A stretch of 13,049 bases of DNA. It comes from Planctomycetota bacterium (lineage in GTDB: Bacteria > Planctomycetota > UBA1135 > GCA-002686595). The stretch lies in NCBI GenBank assembly GCA_029259675.1, contig JAJDES010000498.1:1-13049 (forward strand). Reading direction: 5' to 3'. The position numbers and the translations under genes are program-made. The notes under the pieces are model-generated. The model saw only the letters and a program-made list of their open reading frames with translations. It had not been told where the DNA came from and searched no databases. Shown piece after piece: positions 1 through 7,829 of this stretch (position 1 is its first letter; each line of letters starts with the position of its first letter).

Positions 1-72
1 GGCCCGAAGGGCGGGCCCTCCGGCGGCTCCGGCAGAATTCCCATAGAGCGCCGGCCTTCGGGCCTCCCGGCG
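1..72. other. Nested GC-rich inverted repeats (hairpins)
   Basis: Three pairings are visible. Positions 1-6 (GGCCCG) pair with 12-17 (CGGGCC). Positions 49-54 (CGCCGG) pair with 67-72 (CCGGCG), enclosing a GGCC-TTCG-GGCC element with a classic cUUCGg tetraloop at 53-64. A competing long-range pair joins 1-10 (GGCCCGAAGG) to 55-64 (CCTTCGGGCC), a perfect 10-bp match. No T-run follows, so this is not a standard intrinsic terminator. It may be the structured 3' end of a gene lying to the left of the window, or part of a leader RNA. The left edge hides the context. Confidence 0.35.
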
Positions 73-476
73 TCGGAAATTCTTGTACCGACGCGAGCTG
101 GCGTCCCTATATTGCGAGGTCCAGCCACAGTTGCGAAGACCCTCCCCGGAACTCTCTTTTTGGCCGGGCCCCAACCCTAGCTATTAATTCGAGCCCATTT
201 AAATTCGAGACCGCCCCATGGGCTGCCCCCGCTCTTCCCCGCCGGCCCTTACATCCGGTGCTCATCTTCTTTGGGAAATCGGTCAGGGCGCCATCGGCTC
301 GCGGTTGTTCGACCCGGCCGGAGCTGCGCAACCCGCTGCCCATCTTGAATCAGCACCCATTCTGAAACAGCCCCTCGGCACACCGTTCATGCGGCCCAGC
401 CGCACCCCATTGCGAGCCGACTTTTTCCCGCTCGCATCCCCATCCGCAAGCATCTCCATCCGATTGCCCGCCTCCC
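73..476. other. Non-coding leader upstream of the large lipoprotein gene
   Basis: I see no convincing gene here; the short open frames have no family character and run both ways. The only notable feature is an AT-rich island at 181-209 in GC-rich surroundings. It contains TATTAAT, which resembles a -10 box, and a direct repeat AATTCGAG at 186-193 and 202-209, 16 nt apart start to start. This could be the promoter or operator of the gene starting at 477, but that is inference. The bases just before the ATG at 477 are pyrimidine-rich (CCCGCCTCCC), with no SD sequence. Confidence 0.25.
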
Positions 477-3400
477 ATGGGACAACTTTCTGACCGCATT
501 CGTCTGACTCTCTTGGCTTCGTTGGCCGGCCTGGCGCCCGTGCTTCCTTCCTGCAGTGGAAGTGGAAGCGGCGGGAACGGCGAGCCGGCAACCATGTCGA
601 TTGTCGCCTGCAGCCTCGGCTGTGTTTCCTTTGGTGCGCCCACTGGAAACTGCCAAAACTCGAACATCGCGGTTAACGAAGAAATCAGCGTTGAGTTTTC
701 CGTTCCGATCGACATCGACACGGTCACGGCCAGCTCTTTCCGCGTTGAGGATGCCCTGTCCGGTTTTACGCCGCCCGGCATCTACTCGCTCGATCCGACC
801 AACCCGCGCCGATTGATCTATCGGCCCAAGTTGACGACGGACTCCGGCGGCAATCCTGTGTTCGGTTTGGTCAAGGGGCGTTCCTACAACATTGAAATCC
901 CCGGTCTCAACACAGACGCCGGCCCCGATTTCATCCGCAGCATGGGATCCAATCCGCTTGGGTCCGGCTTCCGCTGCAGCGTAATCGCGGGTTTGGATCC
1001 GGCAGACTTCAACACCGATCCCCTGACCGTCAGGGCGAGCGTGGACGTGATCACCGGGATGGACGGAATGGGCAACCCGATCCTTGAGAATCGGCTTGCA
1101 CCGAACCAAACGAATGTTTCCAAGGACACGCAGATCGTCTTTGATTTCAACGACATCATGAATCAGGCGACGTTGGTTAACACCGTCTCCAAGACGTCTG
1201 CAACGATTCGGATTTTCATCGATCCGGACGGAAACATCACCGATAGCAGCGATCAAGTTGAGCTATTCGGAGAATTCACCTTCGTTCCGGACCAAGAGGC
1301 GTTGACCACGCGGGTCGTCTTTACGCCCGATACAAGCTTCCCCTCGGGCGGAGCGTTGCAGACCACGAAGCGGCGCATTGTTGTCACGTTCTCCAACCAG
1401 ATTGCGGACATCGCCGGCACGCCCTTGACGACGCCTTCGATTTCATTCGTTCCCCAGGTTCTGGCCTTTGCCGCGGTAACCATGCCCCGCACCGCGGGCG
1501 AAGAGTTCAATACGCGCGACTACGAAGAGGAGCCTGTTTCGGGCGCGACGTGGGGAGCCAACGGCTGCACCGAATGTTCCCTCATTACCGGTATCGGTGG
1601 CGGCTCAGGACGCTTGGGCGACCTGCTCTTGAGCGCCGGAAGCATCCTGACGCTCTACACCGACGGACAGCGCCCGGCGCCAGTCGAAGACTCGATGAAC
1701 CCCGGACAGATTGTGCCCGGCATGTTCCAAACGGACATGATGGGAGCTCCGATTACCTATTCGCAGCTGTTCGGACCGGCCAGTTTGGTTCATTCCACTG
1801 CCATGGGTGGCGAGCTCGAAGCGCCGATTCCTTTCGGCGGCGAGGACGACAGCCAAAACATCACGACCTTCGTCATCGACAATTACGATCCAGGTGCGAT
1901 GGAGTTGCCCGGATCGAGCACCTTCAATGTTGAGGATGGAATCTTTGAGTTCGCATCCATTGTGATTGAGCCCGGCGCCGTGTTGAAGTTCGTCGGCGCG
2001 AATGTTCCGCGGCTCTACGCGCGCGGCTCGATCGACATTCGCGGACGGATTGACGTCAGTGGATTGGACGCTGTCCAATTGCACGACAGCAATTCTGAAC
2101 TCGGTGGACTTGGTGCCCCGGGAGGTCCCGGAGGCGGCAATGGCGGAGACGGAGGCATACGTCCGCCGGCCATGAATGACTTGGCCGCCCTGACCCCGAT
2201 CGGTATTGGGGACAATCCGGAATTCATGATGCTTAGCGACCTTGACGGCAAGTCCGGCGGCGGATCGGCACAACCCGGCGGTGGGGCAGTCGGAGGTGGT
2301 GAAGGCGGTATTCACTGGCCCACGGACATCCCGACCACGAGTAACGACTTCACGCTCAACTCACCGAATCCGGAAGACGACCTGGTGCTCGACATCATCA
2401 CTTGCTCTGTCCTGCAAGTTGGCGCCCCCGGCGGCGGTGGCGGCCACGGGGGATCCGGCGCGGCCGGCGTTCCCGACAACATTACGGTGGTCCTGGGTAT
2501 TCCGGCCGGCGGATTGCCTCCTGAAACCGCAGCAGGTGGTCGTTCCATAGCAGGAGCGTCCCTGCAGCCCGAGGCGGGATTCCTCGTCGGCGGCGGCGGC
2601 GGCGGCGGCGGCGGCGCTAGCATTCAGGGCACCTTTACGGCCGGCATGTTCACGTTCTGCCTGGCGCCGATCACGCTGTTCCAGCCCAACTCCTCTGCGG
2701 GCGGCGGCGGCGGCGGCGGTGCGATCCAAGTCCATGGCGGTCGACGCATTTCCATGGACGGTGTGATTGACGCCTCCGGAGGTAAGGGGGGCGAAGTGGA
2801 TGAAGCTGAGACCCTGCAGGATGAAGAGGGTTTCTTGGCACAGGCCGGAGGCAGCGGCGCCGGCGGTGCCGTCCTGCTGCAGGGTCAGTTCGTGAATCTT
2901 TCACCTCTGCCCGGTCGCATTGATTTAAGTGGCGGCTTGGAGAACGACGGAGTCGCAGGATCCATCGGCGGCCGTGGCGGAGTGGGATTCCTGCAGATTC
3001 AGGAACTCACCCAAGCACCGCTTTCCACGATCGCCCAAAGTGTCCGACCGCTCGCTCCGGAAGGCGTCCCCGGCGGCCTCAGCGATTACCTGGGCACCAG
3101 CGACTTCGAAGCGATCAACGTCAAGGGCTTCCTGGGCATGTCCCATCCCTTGACCATGACGCCGATTAAGTATCTTCCCGGCGGTTTCACCGGCTCGCAG
3201 TCCTGCTGGTTGCGCCCCGAGGGCAACTTCTTCCGCCTCGACTTCGCCGCGGATAGCGTCGGTTCACCGGGTTGGAACATGAAGGTGCTGGTCGACGACG
3301 GCTCGGGCGGTTTCCTCGAAACCGATTACCGAGCGGATCCGAGCGACCCGAATTACGACCAGACCTGGGAAGGCAATTACCTGAATGGTCTGGGAGCGGT

Positions 3401-3824
3401 GCTCGGCAATACAACCACCGGCGAGATTCAGTTGCCGCCCACGGTTGCCAACCCGAACCCGGTTCCCGGCGCTCCGATTGTTGTTCGCTTCCAAGGCGCG
3501 CGACTTATCAAGGACGCCGATCCGACCAACGTGGTCTTCCCCGGATCCGGCGATTCCCTGGCTCTGTGCGGTCTGCCGCTGACGGGTGTCAACAGCGCCA
3601 TCCAGCCCGACTCCTTGACTCCCTGGGTCTTGCACCCGGAGGAGCTGAACACCTACTGGAGCCTGCGTTTCCCAAGTTCGCCGGCTGAGGTTTCCAAGCG
3701 TCGTCCGAACATGATCCGCTTCCAAATCATCTTCAATCGCAACCTGATCGACGGAGTGATTCCCCCGGGCAACTTGATTCCCTTGGGCGTCACCAAGCTC
3801 ATGATCGGTGCCCAGCCCGACTGA
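477..3824 (+). CDS. Large Gly-rich surface lipoprotein with Ig-like domains
   Basis: An 1115-residue predicted exported lipoprotein. Residues 1-26 are a lipoprotein signal peptide: Arg-containing n-region, hydrophobic LLASLAGLAPVL, and lipobox LPSC with Cys26 as the lipidated residue. Residues ~35-150 and ~200-330 resemble bacterial Ig-like domains of the SbsA/Big_5 type (for example SVEFSVPID, then RRLIYRP; QIVFDFNDIM, then RVVFTPD). Around 486-531 a beta-strand-rich stretch (SIVIEPGAVLKF, GSIDIRGRIDVSG) leads into a Gly-rich region, ~540-840, with GGxGG patches and a run of nine Gly at 705-713. The last ~220 residues form a separate domain with several Cys. It is probably a structural or adhesive cell-surface protein; no catalytic motif is seen. 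There is no SD before the ATG, and this is the first ATG of the frame. It stands alone, with a terminator just downstream. Exact function unknown. Confidence 0.85.
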   Translation: MGQLSDRIRLTLLASLAGLAPVLPSCSGSGSGGNGEPATMSIVACSLGCVSFGAPTGNCQNSNIAVNEEISVEFSVPIDIDTVTASSFRVEDALSGFTPPGIYSLDPTNPRRLIYRPKLTTDSGGNPVFGLVKGRSYNIEIPGLNTDAGPDFIRSMGSNPLGSGFRCSVIAGLDPADFNTDPLTVRASVDVITGMDGMGNPILENRLAPNQTNVSKDTQIVFDFNDIMNQATLVNTVSKTSATIRIFIDPDGNITDSSDQVELFGEFTFVPDQEALTTRVVFTPDTSFPSGGALQTTKRRIVVTFSNQIADIAGTPLTTPSISFVPQVLAFAAVTMPRTAGEEFNTRDYEEEPVSGATWGANGCTECSLITGIGGGSGRLGDLLLSAGSILTLYTDGQRPAPVEDSMNPGQIVPGMFQTDMMGAPITYSQLFGPASLVHSTAMGGELEAPIPFGGEDDSQNITTFVIDNYDPGAMELPGSSTFNVEDGIFEFASIVIEPGAVLKFVGANVPRLYARGSIDIRGRIDVSGLDAVQLHDSNSELGGLGAPGGPGGGNGGDGGIRPPAMNDLAALTPIGIGDNPEFMMLSDLDGKSGGGSAQPGGGAVGGGEGGIHWPTDIPTTSNDFTLNSPNPEDDLVLDIITCSVLQVGAPGGGGGHGGSGAAGVPDNITVVLGIPAGGLPPETAAGGRSIAGASLQPEAGFLVGGGGGGGGGASIQGTFTAGMFTFCLAPITLFQPNSSAGGGGGGGAIQVHGGRRISMDGVIDASGGKGGEVDEAETLQDEEGFLAQAGGSGAGGAVLLQGQFVNLSPLPGRIDLSGGLENDGVAGSIGGRGGVGFLQIQELTQAPLSTIAQSVRPLAPEGVPGGLSDYLGTSDFEAINVKGFLGMSHPLTMTPIKYLPGGFTGSQSCWLRPEGNFFRLDFAADSVGSPGWNMKVLVDDGSGGFLETDYRADPSDPNYDQTWEGNYLNGLGAVLGNTTTGEIQLPPTVANPNPVPGAPIVVRFQGARLIKDADPTNVVFPGSGDSLALCGLPLTGVNSAIQPDSLTPWVLHPEELNTYWSLRFPSSPAEVSKRRPNMIRFQIIFNRNLIDGVIPPGNLIPLGVTKLMIGAQPD
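2589..2615 (+). repeat. (GGC)9 trinucleotide repeat inside the lipoprotein gene
   Basis: Nine consecutive GGC codons encode Gly705-713. A second, shorter run of GGC codons ending in GGT lies at 2700-2717. Gain or loss of units here would keep the frame, so slippage would change only the length of the Gly linker. That it varies between strains is inference. Confidence 0.8.
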
Positions 3825-3850
3825 GCGAAGCACTTAGGTCACGATTCTTC

Positions 3851-3895
3851 AAACTGCCGCCGGCGGCCCGCATTGGGAAGCCTGTGGCAGTTTTT
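3851..3895 (+). terminator. Intrinsic terminator after the lipoprotein gene
   Basis: AAACTGCC at 3851-3858 pairs perfectly with GGCAGTTT at 3886-3893. Inner pairs GGC/GCC (3862-3864 with 3880-3882) and CCC/GGG (3867-3869 with 3875-3877) extend the stem, and the 3' arm sits in a run of five T. It begins 27 nt after the stop codon, fitting Rho-independent termination of the lipoprotein transcript. Confidence 0.6.
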
Positions 3896-4005
3896 CGTTT
3901 GGGGCGCGCTGTTGCTGTTCAAGGGAATAGCTTTCCTCAGGGGCTGCTGTTTGGGAGCGGTGGGTCTTGATAAACGTGTTGGTTGGGGCCCGGCAGAATG
4001 GAATT

Positions 4006-4015
4006 GCACATGTGC
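4006..4015. promoter_or_regulatory. Perfect 10-nt palindrome, possible operator
   Basis: GCACATGTGC is a perfect palindrome in the spacer between the lipoprotein and amidohydrolase genes, about 290 nt before the amidohydrolase start and just upstream of the 13-nt tandem repeats. A dimeric regulator could bind it, but a 10-nt palindrome can also arise by chance. Confidence 0.2.
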
Positions 4016-4045
4016 CTGGTTGGGGTGCCGATGGACGGTATCCGT

Positions 4046-4110
4046 CGGCAGTGAGCATCGGCAGTAACCATCCGCAGTGACCATTAACTGGGTCCATCAA
4101 CTGGCTCCAT
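4046..4110. repeat. Five imperfect 13-nt tandem repeats
   Basis: The units are CGGCAGTGAGCAT (4046-4058), CGGCAGTAACCAT (4059-4071), CCGCAGTGACCAT (4072-4084), TAACTGGGTCCAT (4085-4097) and CAACTGGCTCCAT (4098-4110). All are exactly 13 nt and end in CAT. A more degenerate unit precedes them at 4033-4045. The first three are close to each other, as are the last two, suggesting two rounds of duplication. The rest of the 3896-4307 spacer holds no gene I can support. The role is unknown: regulatory binding sites, or a neutral minisatellite. Confidence 0.75.
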
Positions 4111-4307
4111 TTGGAGTCCTTCAGAAGTTTCCCGGTCGGTGCCGGGCGCGCACGCAACTTTGCATAGATGAGTGTGCCGTCGAATCAATCCCCCTTGGAC
4201 CCGTTTTCAAGCTTCACAGGCACGACGGATAGGAGTTGAATCGGTTGCAGACTTTTTGGCGGACTTGCAGCCGCTAACTTCGTGCTGACTTCGCTCGCTC
4301 CCGCGCC

Positions 4308-5537
4308 ATGACCCAAACCCAAGTATTCACAGCTGCGCTGATGACTCCGAGTCCCGGCCGATGGGTTGCGGGCGGAGGGCTGGAAATTCGCGACGGCTGC
4401 ATACAGCGAGTGCTCGAGTCGCTCACCGCAACCAAACGGGCCGCGCTCAAGGCGGGTTGCGAGATTCAAGACCTGGGGCAAGTCCTGTTGGCTCCGGGAT
4501 TGGTCAACGCCCACGCCCATTTGGATCTCTCTCACCTGGGGGGTGAAATCGAACCTCCGAGCGGCATGTTGCCCTGGGTGCGCGAGGTGATCGAGAAGCG
4601 CATGGCCGCGTCCCCGCAACTCGCGCTCGAGGCGGCCCTGCGCGGCCAAGCCAGAATGCTTGCGACGGGCACAACCTTGGTCGGAGACGTCGATGCCGGC
4701 GACACGCTCACGCTTGAGCAAAGGCGAGCCGGGCCCCGCAGCGTAGTTTTGCGCGAAGCTCTCGACGCCGGTTCCCCTGAGAGACGAAGTGAGGTCCTGC
4801 GGCGCTTGGATCGCGCACTCCCCAGTCACAGGTTGCATGTGGAAGGGCTTTCGCCGCACGCGCCGCACACGGTCAGCGAGGAATTGTTGGCCGCACTCTC
4901 CGACATGGCCAAGCAGCGCTCCGCCCCGGTCCAAGTGCACTGGTCCGAGAGCGAGGAGGAGTGCCTATGGTGCCTAACGGGCCAGGGGCCCTTCAGCGAA
5001 TTGCTGGGCCCGTCAAGCGGTCGGTCGGGACTGGAACGATTGCGGCGAGCGGGACTGCTGGGGCCGCGCACTAGCCTGGTGCACGGCAACCACCCCGCGC
5101 GGGGCGAGGCACAGGAATTGGGCAGTTCGGGCGCGAGTCTCGTGCACTGCCCCGGTTCCCATCAATATTTTGGCCGCGGGAGCTTTCCCCTCGATGACTA
5201 CCGAGAGGCCGGTGTTGGCTTGGCCCTAGGAACAGATTCCCTGGCGAGCAACGGGGATCTGGATCTGCGCCGAGAGATGTCGCTCCTGCGTTCGAGTCAT
5301 CCGGGCCTGGCACCGCTGGAGGTGTGGAGAGCGGCGACAGTCGGCGGGGCGCAGGCCCTGGGACTCGCGGGCCGCGCGGGCGAGTTCAGGACTGGTGCGT
5401 GGGCTGATATGGTCACCTATGCGGACCTGCCCCAAAGCCCGGAAACCCTCTTGGAGGCGCTAACCGCCGACTTACCTTCCGTCGAGGGGGTTTGGATTGA
5501 CGGCCAAAAACGGGCCTTAGATCCGGCCCGAACCTAA
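4308..5537 (+). CDS. Amidohydrolase-superfamily deaminase/chlorohydrolase-like protein
   Basis: A 409-residue cytosolic metal-dependent hydrolase of the amidohydrolase superfamily, in the group with S-adenosylhomocysteine/aminodeoxyfutalosine/guanine deaminases and atrazine chlorohydrolase. Visible motifs are PGLVNAHAHLD with metal ligands His69 and His71, SPHAPHTVS (182-190), VHWSESEE with His211 and the likely catalytic Glu214, LVHG with His259, and GTDSLASN with Asp310. All the usual ligands are present and length is normal, so it should be active. Members typically deaminate a heterocyclic amine; the substrate cannot be read from sequence. Aminodeoxyfutalosine deaminase in the futalosine menaquinone pathway is one candidate, but no menaquinone gene is nearby. 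The start is the first ATG of the frame and lacks an SD. It is preceded by ~480 nt and followed by ~480 nt of non-coding DNA, so it is probably transcribed alone. Confidence 0.85.
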   Translation: MTQTQVFTAALMTPSPGRWVAGGGLEIRDGCIQRVLESLTATKRAALKAGCEIQDLGQVLLAPGLVNAHAHLDLSHLGGEIEPPSGMLPWVREVIEKRMAASPQLALEAALRGQARMLATGTTLVGDVDAGDTLTLEQRRAGPRSVVLREALDAGSPERRSEVLRRLDRALPSHRLHVEGLSPHAPHTVSEELLAALSDMAKQRSAPVQVHWSESEEECLWCLTGQGPFSELLGPSSGRSGLERLRRAGLLGPRTSLVHGNHPARGEAQELGSSGASLVHCPGSHQYFGRGSFPLDDYREAGVGLALGTDSLASNGDLDLRREMSLLRSSHPGLAPLEVWRAATVGGAQALGLAGRAGEFRTGAWADMVTYADLPQSPETLLEALTADLPSVEGVWIDGQKRALDPART

Positions 5538-6015
5538 AATCTCAACTCCATTCCCGCGCAGTCAAGCGGGTGCGGGCTGCGGGCCGAGGCGCTATGGTTG
5601 CCCCAACGAATTGGACCGGCCGCGGTGCTCGGAGCCCATCCGAGCGTGCGGCGCGCTTGCCATGATCTTTCACTGTCCCACGATTTGAGCAGCAGCCCGC
5701 GCACGGGGCAGAAACGGGCTACACGGCACGAGTTTTGACGGAAGCGGCGACGATGGATCCAAAGGCTCCCGCTCAGCCTTCTTTCGCTTCCACTCGCGCG
5801 CCCGTCTCTCACACCCTCATCCCTCACGCATCCAATTCCAACGCGCTAGGCTCTGGACGCAGGGCCTGAGCCCATTCGAGCCCGGCAGACAGCAAACCCA
5901 ACAAACACGAAGTCCCGCACGCAGCAAGCCCCGTAAGCAAGATTGCAACCCCGGTCCGCAAAGGACCGGACGGCCCGCCCCGCGCTGAGCCGACGAACTG
6001 ACCGGCTATCCATTC
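5538..6015. other. Non-coding spacer before the nrnA operon
   Basis: 478 nt without a convincing gene on either strand and with no tRNA-like fold that I can see. The part after about 5890 is rich in A and C and relatively poor in T, as in an unstructured leader, until the hairpin at 5951-5969. It probably contains the promoter of the downstream two-gene operon, but I cannot point to a clear -35/-10 pair. Confidence 0.3.
5951..5969 (+). other. Perfect hairpin in the nrnA leader
   Basis: CCGGTCC (5951-5957), loop GCAAA, GGACCGG (5963-5969): a 7-bp perfect stem ending 46 nt before the nrnA start. There is no T-run, so it is unlikely to terminate transcription. It could be a leader RNA structure affecting stability or translation, or a protein-binding inverted repeat. 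Confidence 0.35.
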
Positions 6016-7071
6016 ATGACCGACTCAAGCCCCGATTTGGTAGAGACCTCCAAAGAGCGCGAGCGCGTCGTGTCTATCTTGCGCGAGAAGCAGTCCTTCT
6101 TACTCGCCAGCCATGTTCGTCCCGACGGTGATTGCATCGGTTCGCAGGCAGCCTTGGCCAGTTGCCTTCGGGCCCTAGGCAAGGACGTGCGCATCGTCAA
6201 CCCGGACGCACCGGATGAGCGCCTGGCATTCTTCACGGACGGGATGGGTTTCGAAGTGCATCAAGGCGGTTCGTTGCCGGAGCACGAGGTCAGTGTGCTG
6301 CTCGATATATCCGAGCTCTCGCGCTGCGGAGCCCTGGCCCAGGATTTGGCCGCGTCCGACAGCATCAAACTCGTCATTGACCACCATCCGCACAGTGGCG
6401 AGCTGTGGTGGGATGCCTGCTACATGGACTCGACAGCGTCAGCAACGGGCGTTCTGGTGCACCGATTGGCGGCGAAGCTCGGAACGGAACTCGACGCAAC
6501 GGCAGCCAACGGCATCTTCACCGCAATCGTCAGCGACACGGGCTGGTTCCGCTATCCCAACACCACCGCGGAAACGATGGAGATCGTCGGGCAACTCGTC
6601 GCGGCGGGTGTTGAGCCGGACAAGGTATTTGCCGCGCTCTATCAAAAAATGAAGCCGAGCTTCCCGACCGGCCTGGCGCAAATCCTGGAGCGCGTGCAGT
6701 ACTGGTGCGACAACCGCTTGGCCGTGATTGATTTGGCCCTGGGTGCCATGCCCTGGGATCCCCAAGTGAGCGACGCCGCCCTCGACGTGCTGCGCTCAGT
6801 AACGGAAGTTCAAATGGTGATTTTCCTGGTTGAGTTGGAAAACGGTCACTGCAAACTTTCTGCGCGCTGCAAAGAGGGCTACGACGTCAACGCCCTGGCG
6901 CGCAGCTTCGGTGGCGGCGGTCACACCATGGCGGCCGGCGCAACCATCCCCGGCAGCTTGGCCGAGGTGCGCGCGGCCATGGTTGAAAGCGCGCTCAAAT
7001 TATTTGATCAACCGGCGGCCGCCCCGGCCTCCGCTTCGACCAAGGCCCACGGCGAGGGGGGAGTGGCATGA
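6016..7071 (+). CDS. nrnA: DHH/DHHA1 phosphoesterase, NrnA-type (nano-RNase / pAp phosphatase)
   Basis: A 351-residue DHH-family phosphoesterase. In this family NrnA degrades 2-5 nt RNA fragments to mononucleotides and often removes the 3' phosphate from pAp, using Mn2+ in the cytosol. The N-terminal DHH domain shows SHVRPDGDCIGS (His33, Asp37, Asp39), LLDISE with Asp97, DHH at 122-124 and VSDTGWFRYPNTT with Asp174. The C-terminal DHHA1 domain has the Gly-rich nucleic-acid-binding motif FGGGGHTMAAG (298-308). All motifs are intact and length is typical. Residues after ~330 form a short Ala-rich tail. The ATG has no SD. The stop codon overlaps the start of the next gene in ATGA, so the two are translationally coupled. 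NrnA and pAp phosphatase activities are known for the family; which one dominates here is not shown by the sequence. Confidence 0.9.
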   Translation: MTDSSPDLVETSKERERVVSILREKQSFLLASHVRPDGDCIGSQAALASCLRALGKDVRIVNPDAPDERLAFFTDGMGFEVHQGGSLPEHEVSVLLDISELSRCGALAQDLAASDSIKLVIDHHPHSGELWWDACYMDSTASATGVLVHRLAAKLGTELDATAANGIFTAIVSDTGWFRYPNTTAETMEIVGQLVAAGVEPDKVFAALYQKMKPSFPTGLAQILERVQYWCDNRLAVIDLALGAMPWDPQVSDAALDVLRSVTEVQMVIFLVELENGHCKLSARCKEGYDVNALARSFGGGGHTMAAGATIPGSLAEVRAAMVESALKLFDQPAAAPASASTKAHGEGGVA

Positions 7072-7829
7072 AGCTGGCTCTCATTTCCGATCTACATTCC
7101 AATCGCGAAGCCCTCGAAGCCGTATTCGATCACATACGGGAACAGGGCGTCGAGGAGATCGCTTGCCTCGGAGACGTCGTCGGCTACGGACCCGATCCCG
7201 AGTTCTGTGTGGACTTCGTGCGCGGCCATGCCAGTTGGTGCTTGATGGGCAATCACGACGAGGCGCTGTTTCGCGACGCGTCGGATTTCAACTCGCACGC
7301 GCGCGGGGCCATCGATTACACGCGGCGGCGCATGCTCCCGCGCTGGTACAGCTCGTCCGAGAAGAAGACGCGCTGGACGTGGCTGGCGGGCTTGCCGCAA
7401 AGCAAAACGATTGACCGCTTTCTCTTCGTGCACGGTTCGCCGCGCAATCCGGTGCGGGAGTACGTGCTCAGCACGGACGGCATCCTCAACCCCGACAAGT
7501 TGCGCTCGATCTTTGCGTCCTTCGAGGGCGTGGGGTTGGCGGGGCACACGCACCATCCGGGCATGCACACGGAGAACATGCGCTTCACGTCGATGAACGG
7601 CGCCGACAGCTTGACGCTTGAATTGCCGGAAGATCAGAAGTGCTTCATCAATGTCGGTTCCACCGGGCAACCGCGCGACGGCGACAACCGCGCTTGCTAC
7701 GCGATTCTGGAACCCGACTGCGTTACCTGGCATCGCGTGCCCTACGACGTGGCGCGCACGATGGAGAAAATCCGCAAAACCGGCGAACTCTCCGAGATCC
7801 TCGCCAGCCGCCTGCGCATTGGGAAGTAA
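7068..7829 (+). CDS. Calcineurin-like metallophosphoesterase (YfcE/MJ0936-like)
   Basis: A 253-residue protein of the calcineurin-like metallophosphoesterase fold, a two-metal phosphodiesterase or phosphatase. Metal and catalytic motifs appear in the standard order: SDLHSN (Asp8, His10), GDVVGYGPDP (Asp36), GNHDE (Asn62, His63), VHGSPR (His122) and GHTHHP (His160, His162). The later NVGSTGQPRDGDNRACYAI segment is typical of the YfcE/MJ0936 subgroup. There is no signal peptide, so it is cytosolic. The start overlaps the nrnA stop by 4 nt (ATGA), with a purine-rich GGGGGAG just upstream, and the pair is surely one operon. The partnership with nrnA suggests a role in nucleotide or oligonucleotide turnover, but subgroup substrates are diverse. 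No terminator is evident after the stop. Confidence 0.88.
   Translation: MKLALISDLHSNREALEAVFDHIREQGVEEIACLGDVVGYGPDPEFCVDFVRGHASWCLMGNHDEALFRDASDFNSHARGAIDYTRRRMLPRWYSSSEKKTRWTWLAGLPQSKTIDRFLFVHGSPRNPVREYVLSTDGILNPDKLRSIFASFEGVGLAGHTHHPGMHTENMRFTSMNGADSLTLELPEDQKCFINVGSTGQPRDGDNRACYAILEPDCVTWHRVPYDVARTMEKIRKTGELSEILASRLRIGK

Noticed and set aside
387..1256. Long minus-strand open frame (289 codons)
   Set aside because: It lies opposite the lipoprotein gene, has low-complexity Arg/Asp/Val-rich content and no motif; a GC-rich shadow frame.
1605..2315. Minus-strand open frame (236 codons)
   Set aside because: Also antisense to the lipoprotein gene and without any family feature.
4046..4110. 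CRISPR array
   Set aside because: Units are 13 nt, directly adjacent and without spacers; no cas gene is present.
4185..4940. Minus-strand open frame (251 codons)
   Set aside because: It overlaps the amidohydrolase, whose metal-binding motifs make the plus strand clearly the coding one.
7092..7733. Minus-strand open frame (213 codons)
   Set aside because: Antisense to the metallophosphoesterase, which has a full set of motifs.
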